Shown here piece after piece: positions 48,376-61,064 of a DNA stretch of 64,000 bases. A program made the translations under genes and the position numbers. The notes under the pieces are model-generated. The model worked only from the letters and a program-made list of their open reading frames with translations, made no database searches and had not been told where the DNA came from. Numbering within the stretch: the stretch's first letter is position 1; each line of letters opens with the position of its first letter. The stretch comes from Anseranas semipalmata (taxonomy: Eukaryota; Chordata; Aves; Anseriformes; Anseranatidae): positions 201,769 to 265,768 of the forward strand of contig VXAA01005249.1 of the NCBI GenBank assembly GCA_013399115.1, given 5' to 3'.

Positions 48376-48891
48376 GTTTACTTGGAAGAGGATGTAATAG
48401 CACAAAGCGCTTCTTGTAAAAAGATTGTAATTTGCCTCTAAAGCCATGGAGTGGGTGCTGAAGCCCAAGGAAGTGCAAAGTGAGGACACTATATCTGATA
48501 TACAATGAATTTTCTGCAGCAGAAGTTGATCCACATCAGATCTACAACTGCAGGCTAGTCTGTATAGAAGCAGACACCAACTTTACTAGTTTAAAAAAAA
48601 AAAATTAGAAGCTGTCAGCAGTCAGTCAGAACAGCATCAGCATCAAATATGGTCAAATGTGGTATGGTTAGTAAAAGTTGTTATGTGGAGTACAGCTGTT
48701 TCTCAGTGGTTTCCTTCATATTATTGTTTCATAGGGAACAGAAAGACCCAAGCACACAAACTTACAGGTCCTGTTCTTGACAATATCACAGAGCAAAAGG
48801 GACAGCAGCTTCCTCTTGGGGAATAGCTGAAAGTCTGTGCAGCTCAGTCTGTAATTGACTGTTAATGACTCCTCATTTCTAATGAAAAAAG

Positions 48892-48932
48892 TATCTATAC
48901 CTATCTATTTATCTATCTATCTATTTATATAT
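48892..48932. repeat. (TCTA)n tetranucleotide repeat
   Basis: About ten imperfect TATC/TATT units (CTATCTATTTATCTATC and similar). A candidate length-polymorphic microsatellite. Confidence 0.85.
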
Positions 48933-49367
48933 TAAGTATTCTCAGTCCTTCCTGTCTCCTATGTGAAACTAAAATTTAAACCTGATCTATGAAAAGCCTG
49001 AACAACCCAGCAGGTTTATTTCTTCTCTGGTGATTTAGCAGAAAACGTCATAGAAATCCTGGGTTAAGGATTGTTCTCCTTATACGAATGACATCGTCTT
49101 GCCTTGCTGTGCTAAATAACAAGGCAACAATGCCTGAGATGCTATTGTTTTTCTCATGCTTCAGTATTCACGAAGTTCCCACCATTTTTAAACCTGCCTT
49201 CTTACTGTCAAGTAGCAGTTGGTGAATCCCTGGTGAATTAGGGTTATGCTCTACACAAGCAATTTTCTAAGCACCATGCAGAGAACAAATTCACAAGAGG
49301 AAAAAATATTTTTGATTACTGAAAGATTAAAGAATAAGTTAATGCCATGAATGTTGTTTCATAAAAA

Positions 49368-49392
49368 ATAATAACAATAATAATAAATAAAT
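49368..49392. repeat. (AAT)n/(AATA)n tract
   Basis: Imperfect ATA/AAT units, low complexity. Confidence 0.75.
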
Positions 49393-49869
49393 CCTTTTTT
49401 TGTAGGCCTGACTGCACTATCTGAGGAAGCAGAATGTCAAACTGAAATCTAACTGTGTGGATGCTATATGCTAGAGATTTTGTAATATGTGTGGTTTGAG
49501 ACACACACTTTGAAGTATTACGAAAAGCAAACAGTAGGTGTCAAAGAATTAGCTAACTGAGAGCCTTGGGAGATCATCCCTTCCAAGCCAAATTCAAGAT
49601 GATCATGGCGCACCCTCCAGCTTCTACCCAATATGCTCTTCATATGGGTGTCCTCCTCCCCTTGGCACTGCCTGCTATGGTACTGTAGTAGGCTCATGAC
49701 TTTTTGTCCTTTTGAGACCCTTTCCAGCCTTGTTTTCTATACTTTCCATACATATTTAATGTCATTGCTGTATATCTGGAATAATGCTAGAATTAGCACA
49801 TGACTCCCTGTAGTCGCACTCGAAGCTTTTCTCGACTCAATGGTTTCTTAACAGCTATTTTTTGAGCAC

Positions 49870-50520
49870 TTTCAGTTAGATAATTCTTTGAATACCTACT
49901 ATGTGGAAAATAGATTATTCCCCTCCTGTTGGCTTTTCCATATCTGAAGACTGTTATCATTTAGTCCTCCAGTGTTCTCATTTCTAGACTGAGTACTAAT
50001 GATTCTTTCAATTTCTGTACAAAGGTCACGTTTCTAGACATTTTTTGTTTCTTCTCTGGACTCTCTGCACTTCCTCCACAATTGTTTGAAAAGGGGAAGA
50101 AGGAGGAGGAAGAAAGAAATTCCCCAGATTTCCCCAATACAGACAAGATATTTGAGGTGAAAGTTTACCAAGGCCAAGTAAAATTACCTTGTGTCTTCCT
50201 GCTCACAGAGACGTTGTTTGCCTTTTTTACACTATTGACACTGCTGAGTCATATCTGTTTATGATCTTTTGCAAGGCCCAGATCGTTTTCTTCTAAACTG
50301 CTTCCTAGACAACTGTACTCCACCTTGGCCTGGTGTAGTTGATTGTCCTTGACAAAAGAGGTCTTATATTTAGACTAAGTTGGTAGTCTCTGTTTTTCTT
50401 TTCTCAGGACATGTTTCTCTAATTTGCCAAGATCATTTTGCATTTTAATTCTGTCCTTGAATGCACTGGCAGTCCCTCCCAGCAGTATACATGGCCAATT
50501 AACTCTGAGCCTCATCAGAT
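49870..50520 (-). mobile_element. very old CR1/L3-like LINE remnant
   Basis: Landmarks of a reversed CR1-superfamily ORF2 appear in order over about 650 bases: 'atctgaagactgttatcatt' (49941-), 'ctccagtgttctcatttcta' then 'gactgagtactaatgattct', 'cttctctggactctctgcac', 'actgctgagtcatatctgtt', 'gcccagatcgttttcttcta' with 'aactgcttcctag', and 'tctaatttgccaagatcatt' followed by 'tgcattttaattctgtcctt'. These match a consensus that in older LINEs reads 'atttgtcaagatcattttga attctaatcctgtcct'. Strong divergence and lost reading frame make it the oldest LINE copy here. The boundaries are soft. Confidence 0.72.
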
Positions 50521-53035
50521 CTTGATAAGAACTGAATAATTTATAAGACAAAGCATAGTGTTATATTCATTGGGTGTTGTTTTTCTCATCTATATGAATA
50601 AATTAAATACATGCAGGACTCATCTGGAATCAACATGAACTTCATAGTCTCTGTCTGTATTATTAAACTCCAGCACATGATACCTGCATCCATACTCTGT
50701 GTATTGAGATTGACTCTGTATTAACTACTGAACACTATCCGGGGATCATCTGAGAGGGTAATCTTCAGCCCAATCCAGAACTATTCCAAGACAATGCGAT
50801 TGACTTGGTAATCAAGTTCTACTGCCTGGGAACCTCCTCTGTTTTCCTGTTTAATTTACTAGTATTGACTTTACCACAGTGTTAGCAGTTAGGCAAATCT
50901 AACTGAAGCTGTTACCTAGGCATCTGAAACCTGATGGCATGGTCAGTGCTGTGCGCAGGCTGTAAGCATAGACACTCATGTTTGAAGAAGAGTCATCAAC
51001 GTAAGTAGTGTTCCACTTTGGCAGTGTAAAGCAGATGTCTACCTACCTGCCTGCTGCTGTAAATTACCTTTCAAGCTTAATCCGAACTTTTCTGAGTGAA
51101 TGGCTTAAAAACGGGCAAAAATTAACAGAAAATTACAAGGAGGACTTCTCCAGCTGAATGGCTCACTGAACACCATTCCAGCACCCACACAGGGTGTTGG
51201 TATGCACTCAAAGTGTTTTAGTCACTCAGAAGAGTCTGTATCTAGAAAAAGCTGAACTCCCAAGGTCAATGAGAAAAAATGGTTTATGCTCCAGTGTATA
51301 TGGTTGGGTATGTTGTTCCTATTAGATGTACTACTTATTTCTGAAAGACTACATTAGTGTTTGTCAGCTGAAGGACAGCATGATGTTTCTTCTTTCCCTT
51401 GTGCCCAATCATTCATCAGTGCATTAAATGCAGTACAAGATTGGGCATGAACTTCTGTCACTGCATTTGGCACCAACAGAGCAGTTCTGCAATCTCCAGT
51501 GTTGCCATTTGTTGGTTTGTTAGAGACAGAGGACTGCTCTGTTTATCCAGATTCTTGTACTGGAACCCATCCTGGAACATTTCAGCTTATGCGAGTACGT
51601 ATAGGCAGACTGAACAAGTCAGCATTTGATAAAAGATTTGTATGCTATGCAAAAGGCCTTAGCATCTACCTGCCCCTGTGATGCCCAGGGCCAAACTATA
51701 GATTCTGAAAATAATATTCAGCAGCCACGAGACCTTGAATGTGCATAAAGAATACTGCTTTCGGGAGGCACTGAGAACCACATGAGGACTGGGAAGGCTC
51801 CGAGTTTTTCTTCAGCGTTACCTAGATTCTACCATGGGCTTGCAATACAGTATATGTTATAGACGACTTGACTAGGTCCAGCATGGTACACAACAGGGCA
51901 GGAACTTCTGTTACACCCAGGAATCAAAGTGGAGCTTCACAGCTGTCAACACTTTGATTATCTCATGGAGAACAGGATCCTAGAAAGATGTGGCTCTGAA
52001 AATATCTTAGAGGTGACAGAGGATAATCCTCCATGCTCTAAGCTGAACCCATGTATATGAACTCTCCAAGGCTGTCTGGGACTGCTGATAAATTCCACCT
52101 CTTGCATACATTGCAGTTAGTTGGCATTTGTAAATTCCTCACCTCTTTTCTTTACAGCAGGGCTGTTAAGTGATGCCTGTTTAGATGATATTTTCTTCCT
52201 CTTCCACACATTCTTTCTTTCTAGAGACCTAGCTGAAGAGTTTTGCTGCTGAGGGACCATATACTCACAGGGAAGCTAACCAGGTTTCCAGGGTATGGAA
52301 TACCCAACTGTGAGCTACTGCTCATCTCTCCTCTTGTCATGTTTGTGACTCCAACTGTTTTTTTCTTTAAAAGAATGTCCTCACCACTCTGACAGTCCTT
52401 CTTTCTCGTTTTGGCTCAATTCAGATTTCTAGATAAAAAAGGAAGGAAGTACAACAGGACAGATTGAGGGAGCCAAATTCTGCCACAGTTCTGTAAGGAC
52501 GAGAATAAAATCTTCAAGCGGGTAGCTGTGTCATTTCACCCAGGCAGTGGGAGAACGTGGACCTACCTTTCTTTACCTTGTGTGAGATCTCTAACTATTG
52601 CCTAAGATTGGACTGGCACTCACTTCCTTCTCCATCAAATGTGAAAGAGTTTCTCTAGTCACTTCATTCTGTGCTGGAAGTCAGGACATTGAAGCTTTCT
52701 GAAAGCAAGAAAGAAGTCAAAACTATGTCATGCAGCAAAAGGATCCACACAAATCCTATGGAATGGACAGTAAGACAACCACATCTTCAAGGTGCATCCA
52801 AGTCTGCTAGTAAGTCCATACTTTGCTTCACATGGGCTGCTTTTTGAGAATCTGACAGCTTGCTAGGAGCTTGTTTCAGATATTCTGCAGCCTGTTTTGC
52901 TCTACGTTGTCGAATCATCCACTTATTAGCATTTCCTATTGGTTTGCTTCGGCAACGGATAGTTTTCAGTGGATGTTACTGTGAGGTAACTGTTTGTACC
53001 TACATGACACATGGTCTGATTTTGGGTTGCCCTCA
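50521..53035. other. unannotated DNA
   Basis: About 2.5 kb without a recognised gene or repeat. The LINE above may extend a little further right in undetectable form. Confidence 0.55.
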
Positions 53036-53099
53036 TTGAGTTGGACTCGATGATCCTTGTGGGTCCCTTCCAACTCAGGATATTCTATGATTCTATGAT
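53036..53099 (+). mobile_element. short CR1 LINE 3' end
   Basis: 'attgagttggactcgatgat', 'ccttgtgggtcccttccaac', 'tcaggatattctatgattct' and ATGATG form a CR1 3' UTR terminus of a third subfamily type (TTGGACTCGATGATCCTTGTGGG). It is severely 5'-truncated and noncoding. Confidence 0.88.
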
Positions 53100-53580
53100 G
53101 TATGGGAAGTTCTTCGAACAATCACATGAAATGTAGTTAATGCTGTATACTCAAACATCTCACACATATACATGCAGATGGAGAGCACATTCTTGGAGGG
53201 CAGAAACCCTGACTGGTGTCAAGAGTTGAACATGCCTTGTTCTACATGTGTCTTCCCTGAACAGTGGTGAACTGGGAAGCAGATCTAAAAAAATTGATTG
53301 AATATATGTATTCTGCTTATTACCAGTTAATAAACTGATTTTCATCTGAGACTGTTTTCAAGGCTACTAAAGAAATGTGCTCATTATGTAACAAAGTGGA
53401 CCACATGTTTTCTAATGGGCTTGTTTTCTGTTGAAAAATTCCGGACAACAATGTCTACATGTCAATTCATGCCAGCTAGCTGGGTAGACAGTCGCCCTGT
53501 CTGATTTCTGTTGGCCAACTACCCATCAGCATGCTGGATTATTTGCTGTTTAGGAAGTCAAAAGCATGGGAGCAGGGCAA

Positions 53581-53623
53581 TATTTTATTATTATTATTTA
53601 TTTATTTATTTATTTATTTATTC
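53581..53623. repeat. (ATT)n-(ATTT)n compound microsatellite
   Basis: ATT units pass into about seven ATTT units. A compound simple repeat, likely polymorphic. Confidence 0.92.
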
Positions 53624-53952
53624 TCTCAAAACTATTCTACCACCATTTTTGGTTGGAGTTTCTATTTTTTTATTTCTACCTAGAGATATTTTCCCAGCTG
53701 TGTTTTGGTTTCTTTCCCAAGGGAAAACTGTGTTTTCTGTCCACTTCTGCTATTTACCTGCAAAAGAATCAAAAGACAGGAACATATTGGACCAGACTCA
53801 CATAATGAAAAGTATGACTCATATTCAAAGGAAATAACCAAATATTAAAATAAAATTCACAGTGGACCTTTTTTGTTTCTTCCATGCTATTGCTATCACA
53901 TGAATACTTTTGCAAAGGCTGGTCTGGAATCTATTTTAAAATGAAAAGTTTA

Positions 53953-53970
53953 GTTGTTGTTGTTGTTGTT
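53953..53970. repeat. (GTT)6 microsatellite
   Basis: Six GTT units followed by a T run. Confidence 0.9.
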
Positions 53971-54754
53971 TTTTCTCCCAAAGCAGGATTAGTCCAGGAA
54001 GCTATATATAAGTCAATAAATATATCTTTAACACAATATCATACAAGTTTTCCACATTTGTTTCTTCATTCCAGTAAACAAGTGGACAGTGATGAAGGTT
54101 GAATCAATAGATCAGTGCTTCTCATATCTGGCCACCCTTCATGGTCCTCCTTGTGCCCATGTTTTTTCTGCCATTGGAAGAAAGGAATATCCAGAATGTT
54201 TTACATATTGTATACAAACACTCTTATTCACTTGAAGGGAGAGAAACCACTGTGAAGTCCTTTTTCTGGTTCTTTCTTTTTACCTTGTTTCTTCCAGTAC
54301 TCAGAGCTGACTACTCATTAGCCCTCTCATCCAGGGCTTCATTACAGAGCGTGTGAATTCTTCACTTTGCAAAAGAGAATCAAATGTTTTAGTTAAGAAG
54401 TTAAGAAAGCTCTCTTCTAACTTGGGCCAAATTGAACTTCATATAAGATTCCTAAGCTGTGCATTACGTTCATTCATTGTGCTTCTAAATCTGTGTTAGC
54501 AGCTGCCTTAATGCAGTCAGTAGTGCAGAATCAGTCATGTGCACATATGAACTCATTGGCAGCTTTGTTTGTTTCCCAGGTGAAGTTTCATTTGTTTATT
54601 GTTATTTTCAGAGTGAACTGAAAAGCATCCAGACAGAAGTTTCAGTACATTCTTGGAGAGAATTGTGAATGATACCTGAGGCATGAAAAGTTTACTTTAA
54701 TCTGGAACATTGATTTTGACAAATTAATTGGATGCTGCTTGCTTTTCTATTCTA

Positions 54755-54774
54755 CCTCCCCCCACCCCACCCCC
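54755..54774. repeat. C-rich tract
   Basis: CCTCCCCCCACCCCACCCCC. The minus strand carries three long G runs, short of a canonical four-run G-quadruplex unless the six-G run is shared. Confidence 0.8.
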
Positions 54775-57249
54775 GAGCTATGTCAATACACAATAAGGGG
54801 GAAAAAAATCTCAACACTGTAGATGTGACAGCATACCAAGTAAAATGCAAGTGTTCAGTGACATGTTTTAGTTGTCCTTTGTAAACAATAATAACCGAGT
54901 ATAACAACTTATAGAACAGGAACAAGGAACTAATTAAATTTAGGTTAGCCTGGGGTGAGTTTTTTGCATCTGTACTTTAACTAGATATTGGTAAGATGAA
55001 AGAAAACAAAGGAAAAAATATATGAGTTGCTCTCTTAACTTCTGATCTCATCATGTGTACACACATAGTATGACCATGGAATTTATTTGCAGACCTCTGA
55101 AAATGTTTGCGAACTACCCCAAAATACAAAAGTACTTGCAAATGGAAGATGATAAATCTTGAGCTCCCATCATATGGACAAAGGCATAGGCCAAGGAGGA
55201 GCAGTGTTTTGTGCGCTCAGGCCTTCAGTCATTCACCACTGAGATTTTGTGTCTGCTAGCCTGGACAGGAATGTCGTTTTGGACAGAGGCTGGGCTGGGC
55301 CCAGGATGCCTGGGATGCATCCTCTCAGTGCCTTATTGCCACTGACAAACTGGTGTATCCCCTAACCTCCATTTCACTTCCTCCCTCAACAAAGAAACAA
55401 TCAAACAAAAAAAGGCATTTAGCTCCTGCACGAGTCAGTTAGAGAGAAATGATTTGATATTTACAAAAAATTATGTTTCCTTGTACGCAATTTTGTGGTG
55501 GAAAACTTTCTTCAGCCCTGTGCTAATATACTCACAGAAATTTTGGAGCCAGACAAATACGTATAAGTCTAGACTGCCAGTGTGTTTTTCCCTTTATATC
55601 TATCTCATTTCTACATAGATGCTGCTCAAACAGGAACTGTGTGTGCATGCACGTGCAGTGCTGCAGCACATTTGTACTCCCCTCCCTCTATGTTCCCACT
55701 GTAAGTCGCTCCATCTGCATTCAGAGCAGCAGTGTGCCACCCTGCAGCCTCTGAGGGTTTTGTCTGGACCGGGGAGGAAAAAGTAAAAGTATTCTGTCCC
55801 TTGGGAGCAGCAAGCAGAGAGAAAGGCAACGGATGGGCCAGCTGGCCAATAGATATTTAGATAAACCAATTGCTGCTGTATGCTTACAGACAGTAATTAA
55901 TCCTGTCCCTGGGACTTGAACTTCTTGCTTTTTGGAAGAACTAGGAAAAACATTACCCTTTGTCAGCAGACTGGAGTAGGTTACGGGTTTGTCATGTTAT
56001 GTTATTTTATTCTTTAGTCCTCCAGAACAGATTGAATGCCCTGAAGAAGAAAGCAGAAATGCAGATTAGGAGAATTAGATTCAAATAACCATAAATCATT
56101 ATCTCACACCAGGTATCTGGTTCCAGTCTGGCTCAGTGATGAACTGGTGGTGGGTGAGGGCATTCCTTTGAAAGGCTGGGGAATGGGAGTGGACAAACTT
56201 CTGTCTCCTTGTCAGAGAAGGTGGTGGGTGTGTCAGTGTGTTTTGCATGAATAGCTTCTGAGAGCTGCTGCAGATAAGCTTGCATAGCAAGAAGCATTAC
56301 CACTATGTTTTATACTGATCTGTAATTAGTTGTACATCAAACCAGAGTGAAAAACCTGTTTTTGCTTTGGAATCTGTGAAAAACAACAGCTAACCAGCCT
56401 TTTTATATTGATATTTTCTAATGTTTTGGTAATTCTAGGCTTTATGATCACTACAACAGCTAAAATACATTGGCTCTTTCCCTAATTCTGTAGAGTCCCT
56501 TTTATTTAGTTTAATAACCTGCTCCACTGATGCTTGGCCAGGACCAACCACAAGTGCAGTGGCCCATGTCACCATGTGCAGGTGCGTGTGTAGCAGGTGG
56601 TCTAATGCAGTGAGCATACAGCTCAGGCATGGTACCTCTCCACACTGTACTTTGAGATTATGGTACCTCTATGATGTTGCTACATGGTATATTTTCTATA
56701 TATTGCTATTTCTAGAATGGGAAACAGAGCTGAGTGTACAAACTAGCTTGGTATGTCACCTTGCTGCAGGGGTTTAATCGGGGGACACTATTAACCTGTA
56801 ATGAATCTGTTACGTTTATTAGCCTGTTGTGACACTTATTCATAGCTTATTTTTTATCTCCTAGTTGATAATTTTGGACAAACTAGAGAGCCAAAAGTCT
56901 GCCCTATGCCTTTTAATGTAATGATCTTGCTTTGCTGCCTTTCTAATCTGCTGTTCTGATGAATATGCTGAACTTCATTTTGCAAGTGAAATCGTCCCAT
57001 TTATTTTAAGTGATTTTAAGCTGAGAGGAACTTGCCTTAGTTAAAATTTAGTAAATTCCTTAAAAGTAAGTTTTGTAAGATAATTGTGATTTTGTTAGTT
57101 TACCTAAATACTAAAAGCACTAAACTGAGAATGCCCCCTGGTTCTTCTCACAGCCAGTGCAGTACCATGCATCACACATTCCCCTCAAACGGACTGTCCA
57201 GCTGCATGCCCCTTGCTGTGGCCAGCCGAAGGAAGAGACTTATTAAATA

Positions 57250-57440
57250 AGAACAAGCTGAACAACATAATAAACCCCTCCAATCAAAGCCTTTCAAGCT
57301 AATTCAGGAAGATTATTTGCATTACCAATTCACCTGAATTAACTCTGTGGCTTGTGTCCATCTCTGTTACAAGTCAGTCCTATCTGACTGGATTGCTTTC
57401 TGAAGAGATTTCTAATTTGTGTGCTGCTATTCATCAGTTA
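57250..57440. promoter_or_regulatory. candidate enhancer-like motif cluster
   Basis: Within 60 bases there is a TCF/LEF-type ATCAAAG (57283-57289), a perfect octamer ATTTGCAT (57315-57322, POU factors), an E-box CACCTG (57331-57336) and several homeodomain-type TAAT/ATTA cores. The block has no repeat similarity and no homopolymers, unlike much of the window. Such density is typical of conserved developmental enhancers. Without cross-species alignment this is inference. It does not look coding: the frames are interrupted. Confidence 0.3.
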
Positions 57441-58463
57441 AAAATGGCTTCAGGACATTTTCTCCAAAAACCTTAAAAGCTGGTTTCCACATGTCTATGG
57501 ATCATTAAGATTAGAGTACACTGGTTGTATTTCAAGATTTATGGTATCTATACACCTGGTATTTTAATACTTGAAAGGAGTGGCTTTCCGTCACAACAGA
57601 AGAAATGTGGAGTTTCTCCATTGGCATCTACAGCAAAAGAAATGTAAAATAATGGAATAGTTTCTTCCCACCATTGAATCTGAAGACCTTTATAATCATC
57701 ACTTTAGGTCAACAAGAAAGATATGAATCATCATTTCCAGCTTCAAAAATATTCAAAATCAAATTATTTTCAATAACACTTATCAGGTTTATAAATGGTT
57801 CTCTCTTCTGGAGTATCAAGATGCATCTCAGCCTCTGTGATATAGTTAGGAGTAAATCTTATGAAAAGTTTACATCTGAGCATTTCCAATTTGAAAAGAA
57901 TTGCCAAGCAATGAAAAATGTGGAATGGGTTTATTATGTATTACTCCCTAAAGATAAATATTGCTCGAGTTCTTTGCCAATTCCGTTGGCAAGTTAAGTT
58001 ATTCCAAACAATAACAAATGCATACCTGTAGCTTTCCACTTTGTTGGTGTTGATTGACCACTTATTAACTATTTTTTTCCCAACTGCTTCTTTCCAAGAA
58101 TGCTTAGAATGTCTTTGACTATCTGGGAAATAATGATTTGACCACAGGCTGACAAAATCTGTTTCTCTGCAAGATGTAGGACTATAATACCAAGAAATAT
58201 GACATTTTAGTTAATATGGTGTCTTACTGTGTTATTGAAGGCATCAGATCATTGAGAAAACAGGCATCTTGGTGTATATGAACATCAGTTAAGAAGTTTC
58301 TGTACTGTAGCTGTAACTTGCTGTCAACTTAAATAAGAAGCAATACAGAGCTGATCTGAAAAACAGTTAATTTGATTTCTATATTCATTAGAAGGAAATG
58401 CTTCCATAAGCTACTAAGAACAAAGATACAGCCACCTTCAGTAGTATAACACTTTAAAGCTGA

Positions 58464-58502
58464 CAGTATTATATGCAGTATTATATACAGTATTATATTC
58501 AG
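58464..58502. repeat. 12-bp tandem repeat, three copies
   Basis: The unit CAGTATTATATN is repeated three times in perfect register (58464, 58476, 58488), followed by CAG. Only the last base of the unit varies (G, A, T). Confidence 0.92.
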
Positions 58503-59379
58503 ACCAGTAAGGAAGGTAGAAGTACAGATGGAAAATACAGTGGGGGGAAACGTATGCAGTGTGACTGATTGAAAAATGCACAATGTTAGATGGGAGCATG
58601 TATTTTTAAGCTATAAAATGGGCTGGATGAAATACGTATGTGTTTATAGTCTGGCATCTGGCATGTGTTACATGGCTAGCTTTGTTTGAAGAAACACTAC
58701 CCAGTCCCGTGTTAAGCCAAGTCCCTCCTTACTTATAAGATCTGCAGTTCATAAAAAGGCAGCCAACATGCTGCCAGCTCAAGTGCTCTGAGAAATGTTC
58801 CTCAAAATGTCAACAGTTCAGATCACTGCCCTTGTGCTACTGCCGCCCTCACAGTGGAAATATTTCGCCATTTGTCTGGGTAGGCCTGTGTCAAGTTGTC
58901 AACTGCTGGCATTGTGGTCAAGTTATCAGGGATGTCATCCCAGAACATGTGCCCTCATCTGCTCACTGTGAATTTTCTCTTTGATTTTATGTGTGCCTGA
59001 GAATAGTCATTAAGAGTAATATCAATTCTAACTGGAGGCTTCACCTTGGCTGTAAATGTAATCTGTACTGCATGGTTCAATTTCAGTTAAAACAATACCA
59101 CATCAAAACAAAGATTCTCCTCTCCCATTACCTTCCCACCACATCAGTTTTATGAACTCACAGTGAAATCCAGAGGTTGGAAGAGGATGTATTCTTTATT
59201 TGCACTATACTGCTGATAATTACTTGCTACTCTATTTCTTGGTTCAATATCCAGATTCAAAATTAAACCATCTCTCCTACCTCTGGATGTGATTGTCTAT
59301 TGCAAGAAGTCGTACATGCTAATGAACGTTCCCTCAAGTCCTGATTTCAAATTGCCATACGCTCTCTTTTATGCACAAC

Positions 59380-59397
59380 AAAAAAAAAAAAAAAAAA
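59380..59397. repeat. poly-A tract (18 A)
   Basis: A simple homopolymer without an identifiable retroposed body upstream. Confidence 0.85.
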
Positions 59398-60643
59398 GCA
59401 AGTTCTGTAATAGGATTTTCAGCAACAAATTTGACTCTAAGGGAAATTATTAATATTTGTAATAGTTTTGCGTTTTCTTGAGAACTTTAGCCGTTGGGGG
59501 AAGGAAGGGTTGAGAGGTTACATTTTTCTTCATTTCTCCCACTCTAACTAGTAGATACAGTGTATAATTTATGATTCATCCAAATGTGGAGCTAGACCTT
59601 TCCTATAACTATCCCCTCTTGAGGGAGGTTTGAGACAGCCCACACGGTTATTTTTGTCAACTCCTCCACTCTTTAAAATTATGTTTTTAAAAGTGCTGGA
59701 GATAAAGGCTTTCAAAACACTAATCCCAAAACTGAAACTGTAAGCAGTGCACCTTCCAAGCTTGATATGTACATGAATGAAGAGGAGCACCTGAGCAATT
59801 AAAATCTTAACATTTCAGATCTTTCCTTAAAAATCTTTTATTAAAATAAAGCAGCGACAAGAATGGGTATTTAGCAGCCCTGCTGAGATAAAGCACTTAT
59901 TCAGGACAATTCACTGGGCAAAATTAATGTGTATGGTCTGAAAGTAATCTTTGGCACACAAATGTATATTCCTCCACCACACTCACTAGTGCTGACCTGA
60001 GAACTTCTCCTGAGCACGTAGATAAAGATAGGAATCATAACACTAAGTTTCCTGGGATCCAGATCAAGTCCATAAACCTTAGGCTGGTTTCTAAAAGAAT
60101 ACCCAAATAAGATGCAATCACATCCTTCCTTATTTACCTGAAATTGAAGGACAGCTCTTTTCAAAGTGTTATCCAAAATAAACTTTGCTTTGCTCCTAAT
60201 TCACCAGAACAACATGGTCATTCATACTCTGTGCTGCCAGTCATTTTTATACCACTTTTTGTGTTATATTTTACAAAACAATTTACATAATTAAACTAAA
60301 TCATACCTTAAGGCTTGAATACACAATGTAGGAGCAGGTCTGAACTAGAAAGTTTGTTCCTGTATCTCTTGTTTTCATAAGCAGTAAACTTACAGTGTCC
60401 TCATATGCCACTGAGCAAGCTACTTGCTCATCTGGCTTGCCTACCTCAGAGCTGGGGCACGGAAGGCTTTGCTGCTTTTTCCCTTTTCCTGAGTAGGTCC
60501 CCAAGGCTTCTTATTTTCACTCATCCCTGATTAGTAACCAGGGCACTGTCTCTGGCCAGCTAAGCCTCCTGTAAGACTTTCTCCTCTGTGTTCCCATGAC
60601 CAGCAACCGCTTAAATTAACTCCACAACTTTTTTAAACAGAAC

Positions 60644-60657
60644 TTTTTTTTTTTTTT
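60644..60657. repeat. poly-T tract (14 T)
   Basis: A simple homopolymer. Confidence 0.85.
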
Positions 60658-61040
60658 CTCCTGAAAATTGCCATCAAGGAGGCGATCACAAAACAGTAAA
60701 ATACCCATACATCTGTGTCTTGGCTTAAAATAATCCTTTACTTGCAAGTTTGGCATAAATTTCCCTTCTCTTGTTCTGCTACCTCTGATCTGGAGGAAAT
60801 GGGCAACCCACACACAACTTTCTTGGCACCTCTCTGCCAGAAATGCGTTAGCTTCTGCCTGCTGTTTCTTCCATTCTTCTCAGCTGGTTTCTTTTAATAG
60901 TGCAGCTTCACCTTTGATTGTGGGTTTGGCCTTGGAAGAAATAAATCTGACATGCACCTGGGAGCCAGGTGAGGGGATGTCCCTCATAACAGCATTCCCT
61001 TGCACATTCAAGTGCAATAAATCTAATGTGTAAAATATGA

Positions 61041-61064
61041 ATGGGGTATGAATGCATACCCCAT
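61041..61064. repeat. perfect 10-bp hairpin
   Basis: ATGGGGTATG and CATACCCCAT are separated by the four bases AATG. This stem-loop-capable palindrome lies in otherwise plain sequence. Function unknown. Confidence 0.9.

Larger units (their letters stand above)
48376..49869. other. unannotated DNA with simple repeats
   Basis: It contains A12 at about 48593-48604, a (TCTA)n repeat at 48892-48932 and an A/T-rich trinucleotide tract at 49368-49392. No gene or further mobile element recognised. Confidence 0.55.
53100..57249. other. unannotated DNA with simple repeats
   Basis: No gene recognised. It contains an ATT/ATTT tract (53581-53623), a GTT tract (53953-53970) and a C-rich tract (54755-54774). 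Open frames of up to 108 codons at 53.5-53.8 kb owe their length to the ATTT repeat (runs of Y/L/F/I). Confidence 0.55.
57441..61040. other. unannotated AT-rich DNA
   Basis: No gene or mobile element recognised. It has a 12-bp tandem triplet at 58464-58499, an A18 run at 59380-59397 and a T14 run at 60644-60657. A 107-codon plus-strand frame (57674-57997) and a 91-codon minus frame (59901-60176) resemble nothing known. Confidence 0.55.

Noticed and set aside
53511..53837. 108-codon frame with a Y/L/F/I-rich segment
   Set aside because: The run of aromatic and aliphatic residues is the translation of the ATT/ATTT microsatellite.
54755..54774. G-quadruplex on the minus strand
   Set aside because: Only three separated G runs are present, so the canonical four-run pattern is not met.
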